DNA from: an uncultured Eubacteriales bacterium
GTDB lineage: Bacteria; Bacillota; Clostridia; Tissierellales; Peptoniphilaceae
Direction: 5' to 3'
Assembly (NCBI GenBank): GCA_900539725.1
Contig: UQDI01000005.1
Coordinates: 1 to 64,000, forward strand
Length of the DNA: 64,000 nucleotides
The notes beneath the pieces were generated by a model, which did not search any database, had not been told where the DNA came from, and was given only the letters and a program-made list of their open reading frames with translations. The position numbers and the translations under genes were made by a program. Shown piece after piece: positions 23,605 through 33,533 of the stretch; position 1 is the stretch's first letter, and every line of letters starts with the position of its first letter.

Positions 23605-24723
23605 TTGTTTAAGAAGAAGAGATTCATAATTGTTTTATTAATATTAGCTTTAAGTTTTCAAACTGTCTTTGCAGCTGGTAAGCTAAAAAACAAGAAGAAA
23701 AATGTTGACAAGAAGATAAAGGACACTAAAACTGAGATAAACACGAAACAAAAAGAATCTACAAACGTTTATAACAATATAGTTAAGTATGGAAATAGTA
23801 TTTCATCTTTAAACTCGAGTATAGATAGTCTTAATAACGCTATTAAAGATACTGACAATAAGATAGCTCAAAAGACTATTGAGCTTGATGATGCTCAAAA
23901 AAGACTAAAAGAAAATGATGCTTTGTTTAGAAAGAGACTAAGGAGCATGTATATGAATAGTGATGATAACTATGTTACAGTACTTCTTTCATCTAAATCT
24001 TTGGACGATTATCTTTCTAAGAAAAACATGGTTCAAAAGATGGCCAAGAGAGACCAGAACCTCATCGCAAGCATTGAAGGCGAAGTTGATAACATTGTTA
24101 AGATAAAATCTTCACTAGAAAGCTTAAAGAACACTCAAGTTGAGAATAAAAACAAACTAGCTAGTCAAAAAGATGAAGTAACTAAGTTAAAATCAGAACA
24201 AGAAAAACAATTTTCAATATTAAAAAATGATATAGAGAAGGCAAAGAAGAGTCTGGCAAAACTCGAGCAAGACTCTAAGAACTTAGGAGCACAAATACTT
24301 AAGCTTCAATCTAATTCTCAAAAGTTTGTAGGCGGTAAACTTGGATGGCCACTACCTGGTCATACTAGAATTAGTTCAGGCTATGGATATAGAAATCATC
24401 CTATATTTAAGATAAAAAGATTACACACTGGTATTGACATACCTGCTCCAGCAGGAACAAATATCGTCGCAGCAGCTGATGGCACAGTAATTTTCTCTGG
24501 CAAATATGCTGGCTATGGCAACCTAATACTGGTTGACCATGGAGGAAAGATAGTTACTGGCTACGGACACTGCTCGAGATTACTAAAGAGCAAGGGAGCG
24601 AAAGTTAAAAAAGGTCAAGCAATAGCCAAAGTTGGATCAACTGGCTTCTCAACTGGTCCTCACTTACATTTTGAAGTAAGAAAGAACGGTAATTTCACAA
24701 ACCCAATAAATTGGCTTAGATAA
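23605..24723 (+). CDS. Secreted M23 peptidase, EnvC/PcsB-like FtsEX partner
   Basis: A 372-residue secreted protein: signal peptide ending near AAG at residue 25, a long coiled coil to about residue 230, then an M23/LytM domain at about 245-372. The zinc ligands and catalytic His are all present (HTGID, GHCSR, HLHFE), so unlike degenerate EnvC it may be an active endopeptidase. The position right after ftsEX and the coiled-coil layout indicate that FtsX controls it during septum splitting. Start is TTG at 23605 behind AGGTGAT. Confidence 0.92.
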   Translation: MFKKKRFIIVLLILALSFQTVFAAGKLKNKKKNVDKKIKDTKTEINTKQKESTNVYNNIVKYGNSISSLNSSIDSLNNAIKDTDNKIAQKTIELDDAQKRLKENDALFRKRLRSMYMNSDDNYVTVLLSSKSLDDYLSKKNMVQKMAKRDQNLIASIEGEVDNIVKIKSSLESLKNTQVENKNKLASQKDEVTKLKSEQEKQFSILKNDIEKAKKSLAKLEQDSKNLGAQILKLQSNSQKFVGGKLGWPLPGHTRISSGYGYRNHPIFKIKRLHTGIDIPAPAGTNIVAAADGTVIFSGKYAGYGNLILVDHGGKIVTGYGHCSRLLKSKGAKVKKGQAIAKVGSTGFSTGPHLHFEVRKNGNFTNPINWLR

Positions 24724-24734
24724 CGGAGGATAAA

Positions 24735-25967
24735 ATGAAATCAAAGAAAGTATTAATAACAATATTGGTCCTAGCTTTATTCTTTACAAGTAATCTTATT
24801 TCGTACAATATTGGCAATTCAAAGAGTAAAGGTGTTGATTCGAAGATCATTGCCAAAAAAGAAGATAACGAAAAGACGGATAAAAAACTTGATGACGAAT
24901 ATGTTTTAGAGAGAATAAATGAAGTTAAGAGTATGATTGACAAAAATTACTATAAGAAGGCTGATGATTACGACGTTCTTATTGGCATGCTTAAAGGCGC
25001 TGTAAGTAGTTTAAATGATCCATACTCATACTATATGACTGAAGATGAATACAAAAAGTTTAATGAAGAGACCGATGGAGAGTTCGCTGGTCTTGGTATA
25101 TACGTAAGTGGGTCAATTGATGACAACTTGATTACTATAGTTTCACCAATGAAGGGCACACCAGCTGATAGAGCGGGCTTAAAGACTGATGATAAGATCA
25201 TAAAGATTAACGGAGAAGACTTTACTGCTGATAAGATGGATGACGCTGTAAAGATTATGAGAGGTAAACCTGGTGAAAAGGTTAAAATCACTATATTAAG
25301 AAGAGATAAAAACGGTAAGGCACAATTCTTAGACTTTGATATAGTTAGAGAAATAATCAAAGTGCAAACTGTTTCATCAAAGCTTTTAAAAGATAATATT
25401 GGCTATATAAACATATCAGGTTTTGATACACCAACATATAATGACTTCTACAAGCAATACAAAGATCTTAAGAAGCAAGGCATGACTAAGCTAATACTAG
25501 ATTTAAGAAATAATCCTGGTGGACTTTTAACAACATCAACACAAGTAGTTAACACTTTTCTTGATGGCGGACTAATCATGTATACGCTTGATAAGCAAAA
25601 CAATAAAGAAACAATAAACGCTACTAAAGGCGCAGACGATATCAAGATAGTTGTTCTTGTTAATAAGGGCTCTGCATCAGCTTCAGAGATTGTTGCTGGC
25701 GCGCTTAAAGATAGAAAGAGAGCAACTATAGTTGGTACACAAACATTTGGTAAGGGCATAGTACAAACTGTATACAATATGCCAGATGGTGAAGGCCTAA
25801 AACTTACAACAAGCGCTTATTACACACCTAGCGGAGTTAATATACACGGCAAGGGCATAGCGCCAGATGTAAAAGTAGAATTAAATGAAGAAGTAAAAAC
25901 TATATCTATAGATAATCTTGACAAAGATAATCAAATACAAAAAGCTATAGAAATATTAAACAAATAG
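24735..25967 (+). CDS. ctpA: Carboxyl-terminal processing protease, S41 family
   Basis: A 410-residue exported serine protease. N-terminal signal anchor (residues 6-24), a PDZ domain at about 95-185 (GLGIYVSG, DRAGLKTDDKI), then the S41 peptidase domain with nucleophile Ser in GSASASEIVAGA near residue 313 and general-base Lys in TFGKGIVQT near residue 338. A Ser-Lys dyad protease that trims exported proteins. Next to ftsEX and the hydrolase, as in many Firmicutes, so it may process wall enzymes. GGAGGAT precedes the ATG. Confidence 0.94.
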   Translation: MKSKKVLITILVLALFFTSNLISYNIGNSKSKGVDSKIIAKKEDNEKTDKKLDDEYVLERINEVKSMIDKNYYKKADDYDVLIGMLKGAVSSLNDPYSYYMTEDEYKKFNEETDGEFAGLGIYVSGSIDDNLITIVSPMKGTPADRAGLKTDDKIIKINGEDFTADKMDDAVKIMRGKPGEKVKITILRRDKNGKAQFLDFDIVREIIKVQTVSSKLLKDNIGYINISGFDTPTYNDFYKQYKDLKKQGMTKLILDLRNNPGGLLTTSTQVVNTFLDGGLIMYTLDKQNNKETINATKGADDIKIVVLVNKGSASASEIVAGALKDRKRATIVGTQTFGKGIVQTVYNMPDGEGLKLTTSAYYTPSGVNIHGKGIAPDVKVELNEEVKTISIDNLDKDNQIQKAIEILNK

Positions 25968-25977
25968 GAGAATTAAA

Positions 25978-26238
25978 ATGGCAAAAGATTTTGAATACGA
26001 AATACTAGAACAATTAGGAGAATTTTCTAACAATGGAAGAGGCATGGTTAAAGAAGTAAACGTTATTTCATGGAACGGTGCCGATGGCAAAGTTGACATT
26101 AGAAACTGGAGAGAAGACCACAGCAGGATGGGTAAGGGCATATCCCTAACACATGCTGAAGCAAGAAAGTTAAGAGATTTATTAAACGATATAGACTTAG
26201 GTTCAGATGATGAATCTAATGAAGACGAAGAAATATAA
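25978..26238 (+). CDS. PC4/YdbC-like single-stranded DNA-binding protein
   Basis: An 86-residue protein of the bacterial PC4-like family (YdbC): FEYEILEQLGEFS, KEVNVISWNGADGKVDIRNW and MGKGISLTHAEARKLRDLL give the beta-sheet plus C-terminal helix of PC4, and the tail is acidic. YdbC-type proteins bind single-stranded DNA as dimers. AGGAGAAT is the ribosome-binding site. It lies between ctpA and the lipoprotein upstream of uvrBA in the same direction, so a link with DNA repair or transcription is possible but unproven. Confidence 0.85.
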   Translation: MAKDFEYEILEQLGEFSNNGRGMVKEVNVISWNGADGKVDIRNWREDHSRMGKGISLTHAEARKLRDLLNDIDLGSDDESNEDEEI

Positions 26239-26247
26239 TTTATTTAG

Positions 26248-27849
26248 ATGAGAAAAAATATATCTTTATTACTTATATTTATCTCAATACTTGCACTAAG
26301 CGCTTGTACTAACGGACCACTATTCATTAAGGATAGTGATAAGCGCTATGGTTTTGACGACCTTGACGCTCCCATAAATGAAGGAGAAGAGATTGAATTA
26401 AGTGAAAATAAAGAAATTCCTTTTGTGCTTAGAAAGATTAATTATTTAAAGGATCTTGAAGTGCAAAATGATAGAGTAGAAATTGACAAAAACGATAGTT
26501 CATTATTAAGCATGGTTATTAAGCCATGCTTAACTGATGATATAGAGCTTTCGTCTCTAGTATACAAGAACGGAAAGTTTCATATATTACTTAATTCTAA
26601 GAATGACTCGAACAATGTTTGCACGCCATATATAAGTATTAAGCTACTTAATAAACTTCCTGACGATATAGAAGCGGATGATTTTGTTATTGACAAAAGT
26701 GGTATTAAGAATATCGATATAAAGTATACTAAGGACAATGCAATCAACTATGTCAAACAAAAATATAAGCTTATTGCGAACTTACCTGATTCAGCTGAAT
26801 TAATTTATACAGATAGGCCCATTTGGCAGATTAAATATAAATTTGTTTATGAAAAGGATGATCATGAGCATCCTATAAAAAATTTAAAAATAAATTTTGA
26901 TGCGAATGAGGGTAAAGTTCTTTCACTTGATGAAGAAATAATTTCAAAGTTTATTGACAATGGCAATGTCTTTAAGCTTAATACAGATAAAGCTATATAC
27001 TATAATAAGAAAGACGATGAATTTAACAATATTTATTTCTATGATATAGCTAACAGAAGCTCTAAGAAGATATTGTCTTTTAGTGGCGATATTAAGTCTA
27101 TATACAAGAGGAATGAAAATGATGACATAATTATCAACTTTAAAGACAAGTCATCGGCTTTAAGCAGTGCTATATACAATGAAGAAAAAGATGAAATAAA
27201 GTTTATAGATTATAGAGATGATTTAAACATAATTGACGCAAACTTTAAGAGTGATGATTCACTACTTGTAATAAGTAGAGGCGAGGCTAATATGACTACT
27301 CTATACGAAGTGGATATAAATGACGATAGCTATATAGACTTATTCAGCGCTGAGGATAATATAATCAGAGCTTCTTATATCAACGGCTTCTATGTATACT
27401 TATCAAAGTATGATATTAATCAAATGCTATATATCACGAGAGATTTTGAAGATTATGACTTCATTGATGAAGTAGAAAACTATTATTATGCTGATGATAA
27501 CTCCTTTGTATATAGAATTGACAATAAAATTGAAGGCACAAGTCTTTACACTTACAACTTAAGTGAAAGATTTTATAAGATGATAATTAAGGGTGATTAC
27601 TCTTACATCAAAAAGATTGATGAAGCATATGTTTTAGCAAAAAAAGATATAAATCTTGAGTCATATGATTTATTATTATGCAAATTGGATAATAATCTTA
27701 AAGAGGAAGCTCTTTTTGAAAATGTAGATAACTTAAGTTTATATTTGACTAATGATTTAAAGACGCTATATAAAAGTACAAAGGTTATTGATAAGAATTA
27801 TACGAAGAACATTATTTATGAGATAGATATTAGTAAAGGTGATGCATAG
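26248..27849 (+). CDS. Large lipoprotein of unknown function
   Basis: A 533-residue lipoprotein: signal peptide with lipobox LSAC, Cys at residue 20. Residues 140-240 contain a PepSY-like pattern (AINYVKQKYKL followed by WQIKYKF). From about residue 245 there are repeating beta-strand units (NIYFYDIANRSSKKIL, TLYEVDINDDSYIDLF, SLYTYNLSERFYKM) that suggest a beta-propeller; this is inference. No Shine-Dalgarno is visible before the ATG, so translation probably depends on coupling with the PC4-like gene nine bases upstream. Ends overlapping the uvrB GTG. Confidence 0.8.
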   Translation: MRKNISLLLIFISILALSACTNGPLFIKDSDKRYGFDDLDAPINEGEEIELSENKEIPFVLRKINYLKDLEVQNDRVEIDKNDSSLLSMVIKPCLTDDIELSSLVYKNGKFHILLNSKNDSNNVCTPYISIKLLNKLPDDIEADDFVIDKSGIKNIDIKYTKDNAINYVKQKYKLIANLPDSAELIYTDRPIWQIKYKFVYEKDDHEHPIKNLKINFDANEGKVLSLDEEIISKFIDNGNVFKLNTDKAIYYNKKDDEFNNIYFYDIANRSSKKILSFSGDIKSIYKRNENDDIIINFKDKSSALSSAIYNEEKDEIKFIDYRDDLNIIDANFKSDDSLLVISRGEANMTTLYEVDINDDSYIDLFSAEDNIIRASYINGFYVYLSKYDINQMLYITRDFEDYDFIDEVENYYYADDNSFVYRIDNKIEGTSLYTYNLSERFYKMIIKGDYSYIKKIDEAYVLAKKDINLESYDLLLCKLDNNLKEEALFENVDNLSLYLTNDLKTLYKSTKVIDKNYTKNIIYEIDISKGDA

Positions 27850-29816
27850 TGAAATTCAAATTAAAGTCTGATTATATTCCTACAGGAGATCAACCAAAGG
27901 CAATAGAATCACTATCTGAAGGAATTGATAAAGGCTATAGGGATCAAGTTTTGCTAGGCGTAACGGGCTCTGGTAAAACTTTTACTATGGCAAATATAAT
28001 TCAGCAGACGCAAAGACCAGCTTTAGTCATCGCGCACAACAAGACTCTTGCGTATCAGTTATATAGCGAGTTTAAAGAGTTCTTTCCAGAAAACTCTGTT
28101 GAGTTCTTTATAAGCTACTATGATTATTACCAACCAGAGGCTTATGTGGCCGCAACTGATACTTACATCGCTAAGGACAGTCAGATCAATAATGACATAG
28201 ATGAGCTAAGGCACTCTGCAACAGCAGCTTTATTTGAAAGGAAAGATGTAATCATTGTTGCCTCTGTTTCTTGTATATATGGACTAGGTGACCCTATTGA
28301 TTATGAAAATCTGATGGTATCACTTAGACCTGAGATGCAAATCTCTAGAGATGATGTAATTAAAAAATTAATTAGCATACAATATGTTAGAAATGATATA
28401 AACTTCATCAGAGGAACATTTAGAGTTAGAGGCGATATACTAGATATATTCCCAGCATCTGAAAAGACAAATGCATTTAGAATTGAGTTCTTTGGCGATG
28501 AGATTGATAAGATACTCGAAATTGATTCATTGACTGGCGAAGTCATTGGTACTAGAGTGCATGTATCCATATTCCCAGCGTCTCACTATGCGACAACTGA
28601 TGACAAAGTTAAAAAAGCTATTGAAAGTATTAAGCTTGAGCTCGATGATAGGCTTAAGTGGCTTCATGAGCATGGCAAACTAGTTGAAGAACAAAGACTT
28701 AAAGAGAGAACTAATTATGATTTGGAGATGCTTAATGAGATAGGTTTTTGCTCAGGCATAGAAAACTATTCTAGACACTTATCACAAAGACAACCAGGAT
28801 CTAGACCATATACCTTAATAGACTACTTTCCAAAGGACTTTATAACCTTTATAGATGAGTCACATGTAAGTGTACCTCAAATCAGAGCAATGTATGAAGG
28901 CGATAGGTCTAGAAAGACATCACTTGTGGACTATGGCTTTAGACTACCAAGCGCTCTTGACAATAGACCACTTAAATTCACTGAGTTTGAAGCTATGATG
29001 AATCAAGTTATATATGTAAGTGCGACACCTGCTCAATATGAGCTAGAACGCTCTAAAAATACTGTAGAGCAAGTTATTAGGCCAACTGGTCTACTAGACC
29101 CAGTGATTGAAGTAAGACCTACTAAGGGTCAAATAGATGACTTGATTAAGGAAATTAGAATCAGAGCTAAAAAAGACGAAAGAGTCTTAATCACAACACT
29201 TACTAAGAAGATGGCTGAGGACCTAACTAAGTATCTTGATCAATTAGGCATCAATGTTACTTATATGCACTCAGATGTAACTGCAATAGACAGAATGCAG
29301 ATTATAAAGGATTTAAGAGAGAAAAAGTTTGACTGCTTGGTCGGAATAAATCTTCTAAGAGAAGGTCTTGATCTACCAGAAGTATCTTTAGTAGCAATAC
29401 TAGACGCAGATAAAGAAGGTTTTTTACGTAGTGAAACATCTTTAGTTCAAACTGCAGGCAGAACTGCAAGAAATTCAAACGGACTAGTTATTATGTACGC
29501 AGATACCATAACTAAGTCTATGGAGAGCGCAATTAATGAAACAGCTAGAAGAAGAAAGATACAGATGAAGTATAATGAGGATAATAATATAACGCCTATG
29601 ACTATCAAAAAATCCGTTAGAGATGTTATTGAAGTAACTAAGGCTATGGATGAGGGTGAAAAGTACACTTATAGCGCAAAGGGCGTTCAAGATAAGATTA
29701 AGAAACTTACGACAAAGATGAATAAGGCGGCAAAGGATTTAAACTTCGAAGAAGCTGCTAAATATAGAGATATGATAGAAGAATTGAAGAAGGAGGAATT
29801 ATTCATTGGAGAATAA
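27849..29816 (+). CDS. uvrB: Excinuclease ABC subunit B
   Basis: Helicase-like damage verifier of nucleotide-excision repair. The 655-residue protein has Walker A GVTGSGKTF near residue 38, the YYDYYQPEAYV beta-hairpin region around residue 95, DESH (Walker B), the helicase motif QTAGRTARN and a C-terminal UVR domain at about 615-652 that contacts UvrC. Start GTG at 27849. uvrA follows with an 11-base overlap. Confidence 0.97.
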   Translation: MKFKLKSDYIPTGDQPKAIESLSEGIDKGYRDQVLLGVTGSGKTFTMANIIQQTQRPALVIAHNKTLAYQLYSEFKEFFPENSVEFFISYYDYYQPEAYVAATDTYIAKDSQINNDIDELRHSATAALFERKDVIIVASVSCIYGLGDPIDYENLMVSLRPEMQISRDDVIKKLISIQYVRNDINFIRGTFRVRGDILDIFPASEKTNAFRIEFFGDEIDKILEIDSLTGEVIGTRVHVSIFPASHYATTDDKVKKAIESIKLELDDRLKWLHEHGKLVEEQRLKERTNYDLEMLNEIGFCSGIENYSRHLSQRQPGSRPYTLIDYFPKDFITFIDESHVSVPQIRAMYEGDRSRKTSLVDYGFRLPSALDNRPLKFTEFEAMMNQVIYVSATPAQYELERSKNTVEQVIRPTGLLDPVIEVRPTKGQIDDLIKEIRIRAKKDERVLITTLTKKMAEDLTKYLDQLGINVTYMHSDVTAIDRMQIIKDLREKKFDCLVGINLLREGLDLPEVSLVAILDADKEGFLRSETSLVQTAGRTARNSNGLVIMYADTITKSMESAINETARRRKIQMKYNEDNNITPMTIKKSVRDVIEVTKAMDEGEKYTYSAKGVQDKIKKLTTKMNKAAKDLNFEEAAKYRDMIEELKKEELFIGE

Positions 29817-32643
29817 AATAGTTATTAGAGGTGCCAATGAAAATAATTTAAAAAATTTAGATATAGATATACCTAGAAATAAATTTGTGGTTATAACAGG
29901 ACTATCAGGTTCGGGGAAGTCTTCACTTGCTTTTGATACAATATATGCTGAAGGTCAAAGAAGATATGTTGAGAGTCTTTCAAGCTATGCTAGAATGTTC
30001 TTAGGCAACACTACTAAGCCAAATGTTGAGTTTATTAGCGGCCTAAGTCCATCTATATCCATAGATCAAAAGACTACAAGCAATAACCCGAGATCAACAG
30101 TAGGAACAGTTACAGAAGTTTATGATTATCTAAGACTTTTATATGCAAGAATTGGCCAAATCTATTGCCCAAGCTGTGGTAAGAAGATTACATCACAAAC
30201 CATTGATCAGATAGCTGATATAATCATGAGCCACGATGAAGGACAAAAGATTTATGTCTTAGCACCTATCGTCAGAGGACAAAAGGGTCAACATAAAAAA
30301 GTTCTTGAGCAAATCCAAAAAGATGGCTTTGTCAGATATATTTTAGATGGCGAAATGCATGATATTACAGATAAAGTAGATATAGACAAAAACAAGAAAC
30401 ACGATATAGATATCGTTATCGATAGGCTTGTGATTAAAGATGGCATATTATCAAGACTTACTGGCTCACTTGAGACCGCAGTTCATTATTCGAATGGACT
30501 TGTTAAGATAAATTATTTAGACTTATATGAAAAATCTTATTCTACGAAGTATGCTTGTATTGATTGCGGTATATCATTTGATGAGCTATCAACGAGATTG
30601 TTTTCATTCAATAGTCCTTTTGGCATGTGTGAGAGATGTAACGGACTAGGCTACTTTAGAAGCATTGACAAGGATTTAGTTATACCCGACTATTCACTTT
30701 CACTTGAAGAAGGAGTCATAGAGCCATTTAAAAATTCAAAGAAGGGCACTTATTATTATAAGATATTTAAATTTATATTAGATAAATATGACTTTAAAGA
30801 AGACCAGCCTTTCTCAGAGGCACCTAAGAAAATGATAGATGATTTACTTAATGGTACTGACTATAATGTAAAATTTAAATACAACTCATTATTCACAAAA
30901 AGATCAAAAGAATTTAATAAAAAGTGGCCAGGTATACTATCGGTAATGATGGATAGGCTTACAAGCTCTATGTCCCAAGCGGTTAGAGATAACACTGAAG
31001 AATACGTTGAAGAGATTGAATGCCCTGAATGTCACGGTGCAAGACTAAAAAAGGAAGCGCTTGCTGTTAGAGTAGGCGATTTAAATATATATGAATTTAC
31101 TCAGTTAAGTATAAAAGACGAACTTGATTATATAAATAATTTAAAGCTTAATGAAACAGAAGAAAAGATTGCTGAACAAATCTTGATTGAGATAAAGAAG
31201 AGATTGTCATTCTTAATAACTGTAGGACTTGATTACTTAAATCTATCTAGAATGGCAAAGACACTTTCAGGTGGCGAGGCGCAAAGAATAAGACTTGCTA
31301 CACAGATAGGTTCAGCTCTAGTGGGCGTTATATACGTTTTAGATGAGCCGTCCATAGGTTTACACCAAAGAGACAATTTAAAGCTGATACAAGCGCTTAG
31401 AGAGCTAACTGACGCAGGCAATACTTTACTTGTAGTAGAACATGACGAAGAGATTATGCACCATTGCGATGAGATTATAGATATCGGACCTGGAGCGGGT
31501 ATACATGGTGGACATCTTGTTGTTCAAGGCAATATTAATAAGGTTATGAAATGTAAAAAATCCATAACAGGAGACTATTTATCTGGAAGAAAGAAAATAC
31601 CGCTAAAGGATGAGTATAGAAAAACTGATAAAGATAATGTCTTGAAAGTCATAGGAGCTAGCGAAAACAATCTTAAAAACATAGACGTAGAAGTGCCTCT
31701 AAGTGAATTTGTTACGGTAACAGGCGTTTCTGGCTCGGGCAAGTCAACACTTGTAAATGAAATTATTTATAAATCATTAGCACAAAAAATAAATAAATCA
31801 AAATATAAACCTGGTAAGAGAAAAGCTGTTGAAGGCATTGAAAATATTGACAAGGTAGTAGTAATTGATCAAAGCCCAATAGGTAGAACGCCTAGATCAA
31901 ATCCGGCGACATATACAGGTACCTTTGATTTAATTAGAGATGTATTTGCCATGACACAAGAGGCTAAGATGAGAGGCTATCAAAAAGGAAGATTTTCTTT
32001 CAATGTTAAGGGCGGTCGCTGCGAGGCATGTAAGGGCGATGGTATATTAAAGGTCGAAATGCATTTCTTGCCAGATGTATATGTACCATGTGAGGTATGT
32101 AAGGGTAAGAGATACAATAGAGAGACACTTGAAGTTAAATTTAAGGACAAAACTATAGCCGATGTACTTGACATGACAGTTGAAGAAGGACTAAAGTTTT
32201 TTGAAAATCAACCGCGTATAGCAAGAAAACTACAAACGCTTTATGATGTAGGTCTTGGATATATAAAGATCGGTCAAAGCTCAACAGAGCTATCAGGTGG
32301 TGAGGCACAAAGAGTTAAGCTTGCCACAGAACTTTCTAAAAAGTCAACTGGCAGAACAATATATATACTTGATGAGCCAACTACTGGACTTCACTCACAT
32401 GACGTTGCTAAACTTATAAAGGTACTAAACACACTTGTTGATCAAAACAATTCAGTCTTAGTTATAGAACATAATCTTGATGTTATTAAGCAATCAGACT
32501 ACATTATAGACCTTGGTCCAGAAGGCGGAGACATGGGCGGAACCATAGTTGCGACAGGAACGCCTATTGAAGTAGCTAAGAATAAAAAATCATATACAGG
32601 AAAGTTTTTGAGAGAAATATTTGAAAAGGAAGGAAAGCTTTAA
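29806..32643 (+). CDS. uvrA: Excinuclease ABC subunit A
   Basis: ATPase that finds DNA lesions and loads UvrB. The 945-residue chain has two ABC modules (Walker A GLSGSGKSS near 33 and GVSGSGKST near 640; signatures LSGGEAQR twice) and the zinc-finger modules CPSCGKK and CIDCG with CERC in the first half, CEACKGDG and CEVCKGKRY in the second. TTG at 29806 follows AAGGAGGAAT at ideal spacing. Last gene of the ftsE-uvrA run. Confidence 0.97.
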   Translation: MENKIVIRGANENNLKNLDIDIPRNKFVVITGLSGSGKSSLAFDTIYAEGQRRYVESLSSYARMFLGNTTKPNVEFISGLSPSISIDQKTTSNNPRSTVGTVTEVYDYLRLLYARIGQIYCPSCGKKITSQTIDQIADIIMSHDEGQKIYVLAPIVRGQKGQHKKVLEQIQKDGFVRYILDGEMHDITDKVDIDKNKKHDIDIVIDRLVIKDGILSRLTGSLETAVHYSNGLVKINYLDLYEKSYSTKYACIDCGISFDELSTRLFSFNSPFGMCERCNGLGYFRSIDKDLVIPDYSLSLEEGVIEPFKNSKKGTYYYKIFKFILDKYDFKEDQPFSEAPKKMIDDLLNGTDYNVKFKYNSLFTKRSKEFNKKWPGILSVMMDRLTSSMSQAVRDNTEEYVEEIECPECHGARLKKEALAVRVGDLNIYEFTQLSIKDELDYINNLKLNETEEKIAEQILIEIKKRLSFLITVGLDYLNLSRMAKTLSGGEAQRIRLATQIGSALVGVIYVLDEPSIGLHQRDNLKLIQALRELTDAGNTLLVVEHDEEIMHHCDEIIDIGPGAGIHGGHLVVQGNINKVMKCKKSITGDYLSGRKKIPLKDEYRKTDKDNVLKVIGASENNLKNIDVEVPLSEFVTVTGVSGSGKSTLVNEIIYKSLAQKINKSKYKPGKRKAVEGIENIDKVVVIDQSPIGRTPRSNPATYTGTFDLIRDVFAMTQEAKMRGYQKGRFSFNVKGGRCEACKGDGILKVEMHFLPDVYVPCEVCKGKRYNRETLEVKFKDKTIADVLDMTVEEGLKFFENQPRIARKLQTLYDVGLGYIKIGQSSTELSGGEAQRVKLATELSKKSTGRTIYILDEPTTGLHSHDVAKLIKVLNTLVDQNNSVLVIEHNLDVIKQSDYIIDLGPEGGDMGGTIVATGTPIEVAKNKKSYTGKFLREIFEKEGKL

Positions 32644-32645
32644 TT

Positions 32646-32671
32646 GATTAAAAGCATGACATTTCGGGTAT
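32646..32671 (+). promoter_or_regulatory. Possible alternative-sigma (sigma-B-like) promoter
   Basis: GATTAA (32646-32651), 14 bases, GGGTAT (32666-32671) resembles the Bacillus sigma-B pattern GTTTAA-N13/14-GGGTAT. The implied start near 32678 is just before the GGAGGT ribosome-binding site of the TPM gene. A sigma-A reading needs a 19-base spacer (TTGATT to TATATT) and is poorer. Confidence 0.4.
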
Positions 32672-32692
32672 ATTTTATATACGGAGGTAAGT

Positions 32693-33505
32693 ATGAAAAA
32701 GAGCTTTCTTAAAAAATTTATAATAATATTTATAGTTCAAATACTTTTCCTACAAGGCTTTACTGCAAAAGCAATCTCAAAGCCTGATTATGGATTTGTA
32801 CTTGATAAAGCAAATATTATCTCACAGGACACTGTAGATTATATTAATGAAACAAATAAAAAGATGAAAGAATACGGAAGCCAAGTCGCTGTACTTACTG
32901 TCAACGACCTAGGAGGAACGGATATAGAATCATTTTCTAATAAAGTTTTTAGAGACTGGGGCGTAGGCGATAAGAAAAAGAACAACGGAGTGCTTTTATT
33001 AGTAAGCCTTAATGATAGACAAGTAAGAATAGAAGTTGGTTATGGGCTTGAAGGCGTGATAAATGATGCTAAAGCGGGAAGAATCATTAGAAATGTAATA
33101 AAACCAAATTTTCAAGCAGAAGATTATGATAAAGGCATTAGAGATGCATTCGATAGTATAATTTATTATATTGGCGAAGAGTATAATGTAAAGATTCAGG
33201 ATATAGATGTAGATAAGCTAGGACTTGAAGATGATTTTTCGATAAGCCCAGCGATGATAATACTAATTATATTTTTATTTATTATGATTACATCTAGACT
33301 TAATAGATCAAGATATATCAACGGCAGAAGAGGAAGAATGTATAGACGAAGACGTAGAAATATATTTTTCGATGACGATGATCCATTCGGTGGCTTTTTC
33401 GGAGGCTCTGGTGGTTCAGGCGGATTTGGCGGCTTCGGCGGATCAGGCGGCGGATCATTTGGTGGCGGTTCATCTGGCGGCGGCGGAGCATCAGGATCTT
33501 GGTAA
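32693..33505 (+). CDS. TPM-domain membrane protein with Gly-rich tail
   Basis: A 270-residue exported protein: signal peptide cleaved near residue 27, a TPM (YgcG) domain at about 33-165 with DYGFVLDKANIIS, NNGVLLLVS and VEVGYGLEG-like motifs, one membrane helix at about 185-201, a strongly basic patch and a Gly/Ser-rich tail that ends in SGSW. Known TPM proteins are thought to act as phosphatases or photosystem II repair factors in plants; the bacterial role is unclear. It pairs with lemA, a common association. GGAGGT at 32683-32688 is the ribosome-binding site. Confidence 0.88.
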   Translation: MKKSFLKKFIIIFIVQILFLQGFTAKAISKPDYGFVLDKANIISQDTVDYINETNKKMKEYGSQVAVLTVNDLGGTDIESFSNKVFRDWGVGDKKKNNGVLLLVSLNDRQVRIEVGYGLEGVINDAKAGRIIRNVIKPNFQAEDYDKGIRDAFDSIIYYIGEEYNVKIQDIDVDKLGLEDDFSISPAMIILIIFLFIMITSRLNRSRYINGRRGRMYRRRRRNIFFDDDDPFGGFFGGSGGSGGFGGFGGSGGGSFGGGSSGGGGASGSW

Positions 33506-33533
33506 ATAAATTTTAAATAAAGGAGAATAGGAA

